DNA of 64,000 bases, taken from Thermanaerothrix daxensis. GTDB taxonomy: Bacteria; Chloroflexota; Anaerolineae; Anaerolineales; Anaerolineaceae. A program made the translations under genes and the position numbers. Below are positions 9,963 to 18,301 of the stretch, in pieces (the first letter of the stretch is position 1; every line of letters begins with the position of its first letter). The notes under the pieces were generated by a model. The model was not told the origin of the DNA. It searched no databases and saw only the letters and a program-made list of their open reading frames with translations. Location of the stretch: positions 62,001 through 126,000 of the forward strand of contig NZ_LGKO01000005.1 in NCBI RefSeq assembly GCF_001306145.1, written 5' to 3'.

Positions 9963-11123
9963 ATGCGCGATGTGGTGATTGCAGGGATCGGAATGACCCC
10001 GGTGGGCGAGCACTGGGAAATTTCGTTGCGCAGTCTGGCCTACCGTGCCATTCGGGCCGCGCGCCAGGATGCGGGCGGGTTACAGCCCCAGGCCCTCTAT
10101 GTGGGCAATTTTCTGGCCATTGACTCTTCGCGTCAGGCCAACCTGGCCTGCCTGATTGCCGATAATGCCGGTTTGGGTGGGATCGAGGCGATGACGGTTG
10201 AGGCGGCCGATGCCTCGGGCGCAGCGGCGTTTCATGTGGGCTATCTGGCCGTGGCTTCGGGGTTGGTGGATGTGGTGCTGGTGGTGGGGGTCGAAAAGTA
10301 TACCGATGCCCTTGGCCCGGAGCAGGAGAGCGCTGTGGCGCAGGCGATGGATTACGATTACGAGGTCATGCAGGGGTTGACCCTGGCTGCCCAGGCGGCA
10401 CTGGTGATGCAGCGTTATCTTTACGAATATCGCCCCCCGCGCGAGGCATTTGCGGCGTTTCCCATGCTGGCCCATGCCAATGCGGTGACTAACCCCTATG
10501 CCATGTACCGCCGGGCAGTCAGCCGCGAGGCGTATGAGCGGGCGGAGATGATTGCCGATCCCCTGCGCCTGTTCGATATGGCCCCCTATGCCGATGGTGC
10601 AGCAGCGGTGGTGCTGACCACGCCGGAACGGGCACGTGACGTAACGCACCCGCTGGTTGCCGTGCGCGGCTCCATCGGTGCCATTGACACCCTGGCGCTC
10701 CACGATCGCCCTGATCCGCTGGCGTTTGAGGCGGCCTACCACTCGGTGCAGCGTGCCTGCGAAATGGCCGGGATCAGGCCGGGCGAGGTGGATCTCTTTG
10801 AACTGGACGATGCCTTTTCGATCTACGCCGTGCTCAGCCTGGAAGCGGCGGGCTTTGCCGAACGCGGGCAGGGCTGGCGGCTGGCCGAGCAGGATGCCCT
10901 CGGCCTGCGCGGGCGTCTGCCCATCTTGACCATGGGCGGCTCGAAGGCGCGTGGCAATCCGCTGGGCGCGACAGGCGTCTATCAGATTGTGGAAGCGGCG
11001 CTGCAATTGCGGGGCGAAGCGGGCGCCAACCAGGTTCCCAACGCGCGGCGGGCGCTGGTGCAAAACCTGGCCGGGCCGGCTTCCAGCGCCTTCACGCATG
11101 TCCTGGAGCGCTATTCGGGTTGA
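9963..11123 (+). CDS. Thiolase-fold protein lacking the usual catalytic residues
   Basis: By position and overall sequence this is the acetyl-CoA acetyltransferase of the archaeal-type HMGCS complex: it has TVEAADASGAAAFHVGYLAV, AHANAVTNPYAMYRR and GGSKARGNPLGATG. The nucleophilic Cys expected in the VEAACASG motif is Asp83 here; the His of the family HDxF motif reads Asp282 (ELDDAF); and the His of GHPxGATG reads Asn332. Normal Claisen thiolysis is therefore doubtful. A thiolase-fold aldolase (as known for Ltp2-type proteins paired with DUF35) or a structural subunit are alternatives. ATG at 9963 is chosen because AGGGGG sits six bases upstream; ATG at 9957 also fits. Confidence 0.85.
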   Translation: MRDVVIAGIGMTPVGEHWEISLRSLAYRAIRAARQDAGGLQPQALYVGNFLAIDSSRQANLACLIADNAGLGGIEAMTVEAADASGAAAFHVGYLAVASGLVDVVLVVGVEKYTDALGPEQESAVAQAMDYDYEVMQGLTLAAQAALVMQRYLYEYRPPREAFAAFPMLAHANAVTNPYAMYRRAVSREAYERAEMIADPLRLFDMAPYADGAAAVVLTTPERARDVTHPLVAVRGSIGAIDTLALHDRPDPLAFEAAYHSVQRACEMAGIRPGEVDLFELDDAFSIYAVLSLEAAGFAERGQGWRLAEQDALGLRGRLPILTMGGSKARGNPLGATGVYQIVEAALQLRGEAGANQVPNARRALVQNLAGPASSAFTHVLERYSG

Positions 11124-11224
11124 TGCAAGGTTTTGAGAGTCTTCCGCCGTCAATTTGATAGGAATTGATAGGTGTACATGGTTAAAGTTAGGCTGATTGT
11201 AAAGGACAGAAAGGAGAAGCAGGC

Positions 11225-11632
11225 ATGGAAATTCCGCGACATTGGCGCTTGAAACAGCAACGTTATGCCCTGGTGGGGGAGGTTTGCCCACACTGTGAGG
11301 AGAAAATTTTCCCTCCCCGGGATGTATGCCCTTATTGCGGCAACGAAGCCAAGACCCAGTTCACCTTCAGCGGGCGGGGCACGGTGTTTTCATTCACCAC
11401 GCTGACCGAAGCGCCGGCCGGGTTTGAACAGGCAGCGCCCTACACGGTGGCGCTGGTCAAACTGGAAGAGGGCCCGGTGATCACCGCGCAGTTGACCGAT
11501 CTGGGGGATCGGCCGGTGGAGATCGGGATGCCCGTGGAGATGGTCACGCGCAAGATCCGTGCCGAGGATGAGGCGCGCGGGGTGATCCTTTACGGGTACA
11601 AGTTCAGGCCGGTGATGGAAACGCCAAAGTAG
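11225..11632 (+). CDS. DUF35 OB-fold / zinc-ribbon acyl-CoA-associated protein
   Basis: A 135-residue protein with a rubredoxin-like zinc ribbon (Cys21, Cys24, Cys35, Cys38 in CPHC and CPYC) followed by an OB-fold domain. DUF35 proteins bridge thiolase and HMG-CoA synthase in archaea and bind CoA (family knowledge), and also partner thiolase-fold aldolases in steroid catabolism. It has a strong AAGGAG site and sits about 100 bases after the thiolase-fold gene. The gap contains a repeated GATAGG-type sequence of no known meaning. It completes the four-gene row. Confidence 0.9.
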   Translation: MEIPRHWRLKQQRYALVGEVCPHCEEKIFPPRDVCPYCGNEAKTQFTFSGRGTVFSFTTLTEAPAGFEQAAPYTVALVKLEEGPVITAQLTDLGDRPVEIGMPVEMVTRKIRAEDEARGVILYGYKFRPVMETPK

Positions 11633-11665
11633 TCAACCGCCTCAAGATAACCGGAAATTTTAGTC

Positions 11666-11698
11666 AAAAGCGTTCCCGATCGTTGGGAACGCTTTTTT
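11666..11698 (+). terminator. Rho-independent terminator after the mevalonate genes
   Basis: A 12-base perfect stem (AAAAGCGTTCCC / GGGAACGCTTTT) with a 7-base loop, running into a T tract, 34 bases after the DUF35 stop. Confidence 0.9.
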
Positions 11699-12221
11699 GT
11701 TTCCTTATTTATTGACCGGTTTTACCGCCAACTTCTCCGCCTCGGGTTCAGGCGTGGCGCTGAAGTGATACCGCTTCCGTGCCAGGTGGGTGGGGAGGGG
11801 CTTTAATGGATTGTGTGTCAATGGCTGCTTCCAAGAGGTGAGAGTATATAATAATTTTTAGAAAGGTGGCAGCGGTTGTTGAATGCGGCGGGGGGAAAAT
11901 CGGCTATCTTGACTTTGAAAAGGGTGATCTTGATTGGCTCAAGGGTTATTATCATGGTGACCCCATGGCACAGAGGTAACTTCACAAAAGGAGAGCAGAA
12001 TATAGATGGGCGAAGGCGCAAAGGGCAGCAGGGAGTTCGTCTGGAGATGGTGGGAAATGCAGATACCCAACGTCTGTTCAACCGGCGCACGCCGCCGACC
12101 GCTTTGCAGTGCAGGTGAAGTCCAAGCCGTTCGCTGCCACATTTCGAAGCAAGGACCAAGACGACTTGTCCCGTTCTAAAAGGAGCGAAGAAAACGTATA
12201 AAACACAGGAGGATTGGATAA
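11699..12221. other. 523-base stretch without a confident gene
   Basis: No convincing complete gene is visible. The reverse strand holds an open, start-less frame of about 49 codons ending at TAA (11705-11707) and reading KRYHFSATPEPEAEKLAV near its end; it might be a gene remnant but no family is recognised. From about 11820 the base composition becomes richer in A and T, as in the PH-domain gene that follows. Confidence 0.4.
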
Positions 12222-12782
12222 ATGGGTTACGTCAAAGACAGTTTAATGCCTAACGAGAAGGTTCTCTTTACTGCACGTGTTCATCCCGCGGTTTTTTTGC
12301 CCTCAATTTTGACGTTTGTTATGACAATTGCATTTTTTGTTTATAGCAGTAAGGTAATGATGGTCAGTAAAGCAGGCTCACCGCCTTCTCAAACTTCTGC
12401 TGTCAATGGTGGAGGAATTCTATTGCTTTGCTTTTCTGGTTTTCTATTTCTTTACTCAATATGGCTTGGTTTGCAAGCATTAATCGTAGTATTAACAACT
12501 GAGTTTGCGGTTACAAATCATCGCGTCATTGCCAAAACAGGGTTTATCCGCAGACACACTCTCGAAATGCTTTTGCCTAAAATTGAGAGCATATCAGTAA
12601 ATCAGAATATACTTGGTAGGTTATTGAATTTTGGTACGGTCACTGTAACTGGCACGGGCGGAACAAAGGAAAGTTTTAGAGCGATTGTTGACCCTATTGG
12701 AGTTAGGAAGAAAATCAATCAAATTATTGAAGGTTATATGCGGTATCAACAACAACTTTCCAATCAACAGACAGGTGGATAA
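12222..12782 (+). CDS. Membrane protein with bacterial PH (bPH2/YdbT-like) domain
   Basis: Two hydrophobic segments (around residues 22-42 and 65-90) precede a bacterial PH-like domain with TTEFAVTNHRVIAKTGFIRRHTLE in two recognisable parts, followed by LLPKIESISVNQNILGRLLNFG and VTGTGGTKESF, the usual signature order of this family. The function of such proteins is poorly defined; they are membrane-bound. AGGAGG precedes the ATG at good spacing. Codon and base use are clearly more AT-rich than the flanking genes, suggesting recent acquisition. No partner gene is adjacent. Confidence 0.85.
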   Translation: MGYVKDSLMPNEKVLFTARVHPAVFLPSILTFVMTIAFFVYSSKVMMVSKAGSPPSQTSAVNGGGILLLCFSGFLFLYSIWLGLQALIVVLTTEFAVTNHRVIAKTGFIRRHTLEMLLPKIESISVNQNILGRLLNFGTVTVTGTGGTKESFRAIVDPIGVRKKINQIIEGYMRYQQQLSNQQTGG

Positions 12783-12870
12783 CAGAGCGTACACTTGACA
12801 TGTGGGATTCAGCGGCGCTTTCGAGCATTTTCCTTACTTCGGGTTTTTCTTGCTCACGAAGCAAAATACC

Positions 12871-12890
12871 ATCCTGTCCATGTACAGGAT
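12871..12890. repeat. Short inverted repeat
   Basis: ATCCTGT and ACAGGAT (7 bases each) flank a 6-base spacer just upstream of the glycosyltransferase pseudogene. Function unknown. Confidence 0.5.
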
Positions 12891-12930
12891 AATGCAAACC
12901 ATTAGCGATAAGGGTTCAGGGTTGTCCACA

Positions 12931-13453
12931 ATGCTAAACTCAGAAACTAAATCTCGTCTAGCACATGTTATATGTCTATTAGGGTTATTCTTGCGCGTGT
13001 TTTTCTTTGGAACGGGTCGCTCTCTTGGGTTGGACAAAGCCATGTTGGCTCTCAATATTGTAAATCGTTCATTTCTAGAATTAATCAAACCCTAGATCAC
13101 AATCAAGCAGCACCGATCGGTTTTTTTGCTTTTAGAGAAGGCAGTGGTTAGTTTGTTGGGCAACAGCGATTACGCCTTGGGAACTATCGCGCTTGTGGCC
13201 GGCTTGATCTCAATTCAATGATGTATGCAGTGTCAAAACGATATATTGAAAAGTCATGTGTGCTTGTTTCAATCGGACTGTTGGCTCTCTCTCCAAGGCT
13301 CATTTATTACATTACTCTTCGGAGTTGAGACAATACTCGGTTGATATATTGGCAATATTGACATTGTTGTTGATTGCTTCAAGATACTACCATGAGGAGG
13401 TGGAACTCCGTAATTTAATTGTCTTTGGTGAGTTGTCTTTGGTGTCGCGGTAA
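12931..13453 (+). pseudogene. Decayed and truncated GT39-type membrane glycosyltransferase
   Basis: Joined reading frames spell the N-terminal part of a GT39/ArnT-like glycosyltransferase. The first frame gives SRLAHVICLLGLFLRVFF and LDKAMLALNIVNRSFLELIKP, then a stop at 13093-13095. The same frame resumes as LEKAVVSLLGNSDYALG. A second frame reads MMYAVSKRYIEKSCVLVSIG and LLALSPRLIYY, and a third reads HYSSELRQYSVDIL, the family's Y-S-E-xR-xYS motif. At least two frameshifts and one stop interrupt it, and the remaining ~350 residues of a normal enzyme are absent. The acidic Asp-Glu catalytic pair of the family reads LDKA. The low GC matches the PH-domain gene just before it. Confidence 0.75.
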
Positions 13454-13456
13454 TGC

Positions 13457-13508
13457 CTCTCTCGGTTATGAGAGAGACACACGCCTTCCCGGTTTACAGG
13501 AAGGCGTG
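13457..13508. other. Two adjacent hairpins
   Basis: CTCTCTC/GAGAGAG (13457-13476, 6-base loop) and CACGCCTTCC/GGAAGGCGTG (13480-13508, 9-base loop). They lie beyond the end of the reverse-strand adaptor gene and could end its transcript, but no T tract follows on either strand. Confidence 0.45.
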
Positions 13509-13615
13509 CGTTGATTCTGGGGAACAGATGATTTTTTGAATCGATCTGCGCGCTTGCCTTGCGGTGGGTAGGGGGTGCCGCTTAATCCGCCGGCCCTACC
13601 TTGGCGGCAGAGGCG

Positions 13616-14788
13616 CTAGGGCTTGAAGCGCACCTCCACGGTCATGCCCCAGCGCAGGCGCGGGTCGGGTGCCTCCAGGCGTAGGCGCACGGTGTAGACA
13701 ATGTCACCGCCCTTGGTGGCGAACTGGTCGCTGATGCGCTCCACCGTGCCCTTCAGCGTCACCTCGGGCAGGGCATCGGCCACAATCTCCGCCTCCTGCC
13801 CGACGTTGATGTTGACCACGTCCGTCTCGCTCAGGTCGGTGGTTTCCACGTAAAGGGTGTCCAGGTCCGCCAGCAGGATCACGGGCTGGTTGGGCATTAC
13901 CGATTCGCCCGACGCCACCCGCACCTCCACCACGGTGCCGGCAAAAGGGGCTTTGAGTTCTAGGCTATCCAGGCTGGCCTGTGCTGCGGCCACCTGGGCC
14001 TCGGCCTGGCGCAGTTGCGCCTCGGCCAGCGCCAGATCATCCGGGTCGGGGCCCGACTGACGCTGTTCGTAGGTGTGGCGCGCCTCTGCTAATGCGGCTT
14101 CGGCGGCGGCCACCGCCGCACGCGCCTGCTCCAGGCGGTTGTTCAGACGATCATAATCGCGTTGGGCTTTTTTCAGGCGGTCCTGGGCATTTTCCAGCCG
14201 ATCTTCGGCACGCTTGCGGGTGGGGTTGTCGGGATCCAGGTTCTTGTATCTGTCCACCTCTTCCTGGGCGTCCTTCACCTCATCCTGGGCTCGGGTTACC
14301 TCTTCCCAGGCGCGATCTATCTGGTCGCGGTAAGCATCGGTATCCAGGTTGTCCAGCGCCTGTTGGGCATCCAGCAGAGCCTGTTCGGCCTGCGCGACGG
14401 CCTGGCGGGCCTGGGCTGCGGCCAGGTCGGCGGTACGTTTGAGGTCATCCAGGTGTTGCTGGGCCTGCAGGCGTGCCAGTTCGGCAGCCGCCAGCGCGGC
14501 TTCAGCCTGCTCACGATCGCCCAGGCGCATCAGCACCTCACCTGCCTGGACGCGCTGGCCTTCCTCCACCAGCACTGCATCAACCCGACCGCTGACGCGG
14601 AAAATGAGCCAGGCCGAGTCGCGCGGTACCACGCGTCCTTCGGCAATGATCCAATCCGGCGCTGACGCAGCGGGAGGTGCGGTGGGGGTTGGCGCGGGCG
14701 CCGGTTGGCCCACCAGGTTGCACCCGCTGAGGCTCCCGAGCAGAAGGATAAACAGGGAAAGAAGGCCCCAAAAACGTTTTGCGCTCAT
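13616..14788 (-). CDS. ABC/RND-type membrane fusion lipoprotein (HlyD family)
   Basis: Periplasmic/extracytoplasmic adaptor of an export system. It has a lipoprotein signal (LGSLSGC), a short Pro/Ala/Thr linker, two biotinyl-lipoyl-like halves (GRVDAVLVEEGQRVQAGEVL and LKAPFAGTVVEVRVASGE) and between them a long coiled-coil hairpin of Ala/Gln/Glu-rich heptads (about residues 85-230). ATG at 14788 follows GGAGGG and is preferred over upstream in-frame starts that would extend into the permease gene. It is the last gene of a four-gene export row with a MacB-like permease and two ATPases. Confidence 0.9.
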   Translation of the reverse strand: MSAKRFWGLLSLFILLLGSLSGCNLVGQPAPAPTPTAPPAASAPDWIIAEGRVVPRDSAWLIFRVSGRVDAVLVEEGQRVQAGEVLMRLGDREQAEAALAAAELARLQAQQHLDDLKRTADLAAAQARQAVAQAEQALLDAQQALDNLDTDAYRDQIDRAWEEVTRAQDEVKDAQEEVDRYKNLDPDNPTRKRAEDRLENAQDRLKKAQRDYDRLNNRLEQARAAVAAAEAALAEARHTYEQRQSGPDPDDLALAEAQLRQAEAQVAAAQASLDSLELKAPFAGTVVEVRVASGESVMPNQPVILLADLDTLYVETTDLSETDVVNINVGQEAEIVADALPEVTLKGTVERISDQFATKGGDIVYTVRLRLEAPDPRLRWGMTVEVRFKP

Positions 14789-14810
14789 TTTGCTCCCTCC
14801 AGAGTGGGGT

Positions 14811-17219
14811 TTATTCATAAGCCAGCACCTCACGTATGGTCAAACGGACGGCCGTGCGTGCCGGCAGCAAGCTGGCGATCACCGAAAGCACCAGCACAAC
14901 GCCCAGCCAGGCCAGGAAGCCGGTTGGGGTGTAGGCAAAGAGGGCCGGTGCGTTGAAAATGGCGTGGCTGATCACGTTGGAAAGCAGGCGACTGATGGGG
15001 AAGGCGGCCAGCGAAGCCAGTATCCAGGACATCAGCCCAATGAGCACGCCCTCAACAATGACCAGCAAGCGGATGGTGCCATCCGAAGCGCCAATGGCAC
15101 GCATGATACCGATTTCACGCGTGCGCTCCATCACATTCAGGCTCATCGTGCCGGCCAGGCCAATGCTGCCGACGATGGCCGCCAGGCCGGAGAGGATGAG
15201 CAGGAAGTTCGTCAGCACATCCAGACCCTTGGCGGTCTTCTCCAATACCGAAAGCCCTGCCCGCGCCTCGCTGATGTTGTAGCCGCGCCCTTTCAGGTAG
15301 GCATCCACACGGCGGGCCAGGTCTTCCTGCTCGGCGAGGGTGAGGTTAGCCCGGTCGGCGGCCACGCGGAAGAGCAACCCCCGCCCCGATTGCCCCAACT
15401 GCCGGCTTAATTCATCGTAGGGCACATAAGCCAGGTGCCCCAGGTTTTGCCCGGCCAGTTGGAGAAAGCCCACCACCACCCAATCGCGCTCACTGCCGTT
15501 TATGCGCAGATGCAGGGTATCTCCCACATGTAGGTTGGGCAGGGTGGCGCGGAAGCGTTCGTTGACCACCAGCACGTTGCGGTCGCCGGCTTGCAGCCAG
15601 CGTCCTTCACGCAGGATGGGGGTAACCAGGGTCGTCTCAATGGGCACTCCGATCAGTTGAACGGTATCCAGAACCTGATCGCCCTCCCCCATCAGATCGG
15701 CGCGGGTATACGCCCAGCCCTCAACATGCCCCACACCGGGCACCTGAGCCAGGTCGTTTTTCACGCGCTGGATGCGCTGCGGGGCTTCAAAGGTGAGGTT
15801 CACATCGGCCAAGAAGTAGCGCGAGAGTTGCTGGATGTACCGCTCAATCGCCGCCTGGGTGTTGAAGGTGGCAATGAAAATGGCCCCGCCCAGCGTCAAG
15901 GTGATGAGGGTCAGGATCAGGCGCTGGGTGCGGCGGAAGGTGTTGCGCAGGGAGATGAGGAGCGGGCGGGGCAGGCCGCGGAAGCGCTTTTGCAGACGTT
16001 CGATCCAGTGCGGGGTTTGGACAGCCTCGCTGGGGCGGATGCCGCTGATGACCTCGTGTATGCGCACGCGCACGCCGTGCAGAATGGGCAGCAGGGCTGC
16101 CCCCTGGGGCACGGCCAGCGCCAGCACCACCTGAACGAGGATCGCCAGCGGTACGACGCGGAAGCCCTGCAACTGCAGGTTGATGCGATTGGCCAGGTAG
16201 TCCAGGAGAACATAGGAAAAGCGAGCCGAAAGCGGCAGGGCAAGGAGCAGGGCCAGCACCCCGTAAGTCAGAATGAGCACCTGGTAGATGCCGGCGACCT
16301 GCCAGCGCCGCGCGCCGATCAACTTCATCACCCCAATCTGCACCATTTGCTGGGCCAGCAGGGCGTTCAAAGTGTTGGTGATCAGGAAGCCGCTCAGAAA
16401 AACCACCAGCGCACCCAGGACGAAGAGCACCCCCACTACCGCGTCCACGTAGATGCGGTTGGGGTGGTTTTCAGAGGTGCGTACGGCCGAACTGAGGATG
16501 AGCACTCCCTGGGCTTCTACCTCACGGCGCACGCGCTGGGCGACTTGGCGGATGGCGGCCTCATCGTTTCCCTCCTCGACTGTCACGTAAAGGGTGTTCC
16601 AGGCCTCATTCTGGTCCAGCCAGGGCAGGGTGGCGGGGGTGATGTAGCCCTGGGGCGCGGCCAGGAAGAACCCCCCGCCGCCTGCTGCGGCACCGAGGGT
16701 CAAGTCTTTAACGATGCCCACGAAGTGCAGGCGGCGCGTCTTGCCAGAAGGCAATTCCACGGTGATCCAATCCCCCAGCCCAACCCCAATTTCGCTCAAC
16801 TTGGATTGTTCCACCACCACCTCTTTATCTTCTGGCGGCCAGGTACCCTCCAGAAGATGCACGCGGTTGATGGCCTGGGTGCCCATATCCGGGATGGCGT
16901 TGAAGTCCATCGGAATCCAGTCGCCGTGTACAGTCTGCACGCGCAGGCTGATTTTGTGCACCCCCAACGCATCGCGCACGCCTTTTACGCTTTTGACTCG
17001 CTCCACCAGATCATCGTCGAAGGGGGTGGTCACCAGCATGATGTTGGCCGGGTTGACCGCGCGGTAACCGGTGACCATGTCTTCGGCGATCACGCGGTGA
17101 TTGGTGATCAGGATGCCAATGGCGAACAGCCCCACGGCAATCGAGAGTACTACCAGGAGCGAGCGCCCCAGGTTGCCGATGAGATCGCTGAGCACTTTGC
17201 GCCATCGGGGTCGCATCAT
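14811..17219 (-). CDS. ABC transporter permease, MacB/FtsX family
   Basis: An 802-residue permease with two FtsX-type transmembrane modules and two extracytoplasmic MacB_PCD-like domains. Four-helix blocks lie near residues 18-40, 260-400, 425-450 and 680-790, with the typical ALLAQQMVQIGVMKLIGARR and MERTREIGIMRAIGASDG loops. It likely works with the adaptor and one or both ATPases to export a lipophilic compound or move lipoproteins. It overlaps the first ATPase gene by four bases. The substrate is unknown; the TetR regulator upstream hints at an efflux role. Confidence 0.9.
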   Translation of the reverse strand: MMRPRWRKVLSDLIGNLGRSLLVVLSIAVGLFAIGILITNHRVIAEDMVTGYRAVNPANIMLVTTPFDDDLVERVKSVKGVRDALGVHKISLRVQTVHGDWIPMDFNAIPDMGTQAINRVHLLEGTWPPEDKEVVVEQSKLSEIGVGLGDWITVELPSGKTRRLHFVGIVKDLTLGAAAGGGGFFLAAPQGYITPATLPWLDQNEAWNTLYVTVEEGNDEAAIRQVAQRVRREVEAQGVLILSSAVRTSENHPNRIYVDAVVGVLFVLGALVVFLSGFLITNTLNALLAQQMVQIGVMKLIGARRWQVAGIYQVLILTYGVLALLLALPLSARFSYVLLDYLANRINLQLQGFRVVPLAILVQVVLALAVPQGAALLPILHGVRVRIHEVISGIRPSEAVQTPHWIERLQKRFRGLPRPLLISLRNTFRRTQRLILTLITLTLGGAIFIATFNTQAAIERYIQQLSRYFLADVNLTFEAPQRIQRVKNDLAQVPGVGHVEGWAYTRADLMGEGDQVLDTVQLIGVPIETTLVTPILREGRWLQAGDRNVLVVNERFRATLPNLHVGDTLHLRINGSERDWVVVGFLQLAGQNLGHLAYVPYDELSRQLGQSGRGLLFRVAADRANLTLAEQEDLARRVDAYLKGRGYNISEARAGLSVLEKTAKGLDVLTNFLLILSGLAAIVGSIGLAGTMSLNVMERTREIGIMRAIGASDGTIRLLVIVEGVLIGLMSWILASLAAFPISRLLSNVISHAIFNAPALFAYTPTGFLAWLGVVLVLSVIASLLPARTAVRLTIREVLAYE

Positions 17220-18289
17220 GCGTGGCCTCCGTGTCGGTTTTGCAGCGTGGTGATGAGGTCCGGGGCACTCTGGCGCAGGCTCTCCCAGGCTTTCTCGTCG
17301 AGCAGGAGCACGAGGGCACCACTGGTGTCAGCGGTGTAGGTGGTTGCTTCCTCAGCGTGCGAAAAGGCACGCCACGTACCAGCCGAAAGCGGCGCAGGGC
17401 GCGCCAGCAAGCGCCGGCGGCTTGGGCGGGGATGCAGAGTGCCTTCCAGCACCATGGCCCAACGACAGGCCGGCAGGGAAGCCGTGGGAGGCAGGCGCAG
17501 GGTCTGCAAGTGGCGGTTGAGCAGGCGCATCTTCGTGTGGCTGAGGTGCGGCCAGGTGGCCACAATCGCAGGATGGATCAATTCACCATCAGAGATGACC
17601 AGCACGCGGTGAGCCCGTTGCGCCAGGCTGAGGTCGTGGGTGACCATGACCAGGGTCTTGCCGTGTGCCACCAGGTCGGTGAAAATCTCCATCACCTGGG
17701 CGGCCGTGCGCGAGTCCAGGTTGCCGGTGGGTTCGTCGGCCACCAGGATGGGCGGGTCGTTGGCCAGGGCGCGGGCGATGGCGGCACACTGCTGCTGGCC
17801 TCCCGAAAGCGCTGCCGGAAGTTTGTGGGCCACTTTTTCCAGCCCCACCCGGCGCAGGAGCGCCATGGCACGCTCCTCCCGTTCGGCCGGGTCGTAGCGG
17901 TTGCAAAAGTCCATCGGCAGCATGACGTTTTCCAGCACCGAGAGCATCGGCAGTAACTGGAAGAATTGGAATACAATGCCCAGGTTGTGCCCGCGCCAGA
18001 CGGAGAGTGCCCCTTCACTCAGAGTGTTGAGCAGGGTGCCATTGACGCGCACCTCGCCGCGGGTGGGACGATCAATTCCGGTGATCATGTTGACCAGGGT
18101 GGATTTACCGCTGCCAGATTTGCCGGTGACGCTGACAAATTCACCGCCGCGGATGCTCAGGTTGATGTTTTTGAGCGCCTCAAAGGTGCCTGCCGGCATC
18201 TTAAAGACCTTCCACACCTCTTTCAGGTGGATGAGGGCTTCCTCAGCACTGGGTTGACTCAGGGCGATGGTGGGTTGAGTCAGGGGCAT
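17216..18289 (-). CDS. ABC transporter ATP-binding protein with extra C-terminal domain
   Basis: Energises the MacB-like permease. The nucleotide-binding domain (about residues 15-235) has Walker A GKSGSGKST, the signature LSGGQQQCAAIARAL, and Walker B ILVADEPTGNLD. In the signature region, a Cys replaces the common Arg after LSGGQQQ. An additional ~110 residues follow, ending in ALVLLLDEKAWESLRQ; this part is not recognised and is absent from ordinary MacB/LolD ATPases. It overlaps the permease gene and lies 12 bases after the second ATPase gene. Confidence 0.9.
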   Translation of the reverse strand: MPLTQPTIALSQPSAEEALIHLKEVWKVFKMPAGTFEALKNINLSIRGGEFVSVTGKSGSGKSTLVNMITGIDRPTRGEVRVNGTLLNTLSEGALSVWRGHNLGIVFQFFQLLPMLSVLENVMLPMDFCNRYDPAEREERAMALLRRVGLEKVAHKLPAALSGGQQQCAAIARALANDPPILVADEPTGNLDSRTAAQVMEIFTDLVAHGKTLVMVTHDLSLAQRAHRVLVISDGELIHPAIVATWPHLSHTKMRLLNRHLQTLRLPPTASLPACRWAMVLEGTLHPRPSRRRLLARPAPLSAGTWRAFSHAEEATTYTADTSGALVLLLDEKAWESLRQSAPDLITTLQNRHGGHA

Positions 18290-18301
18290 GGTTTTGCCTC
18301 C

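Noticed and set aside
9963-11123. The Asp at position 83 as a sequencing error hiding a catalytic Cys
   Set aside because: Three separate catalytic positions differ (Asp83, Asp282, Asn332) while the frame and the rest of the motifs are intact, so a single read error does not explain it.
10080-11291. A 403-codon reverse open frame
   Set aside because: It lies opposite the thiolase-fold gene and runs into the DUF35 gene; no domain or ribosome-binding site.
11818-12159. A 113-codon reverse frame upstream of the PH-domain gene
   Set aside because: Its codon use looks random, its start lacks a ribosome-binding site, and its peptide shows no recognisable motif.
15591-17339. A 582-codon open frame on the forward strand
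   Set aside because: It lies wholly opposite the ABC permease gene, whose protein has clear FtsX/MacB motifs. The shadow protein is rich in Gln, His and Gly with no domain.
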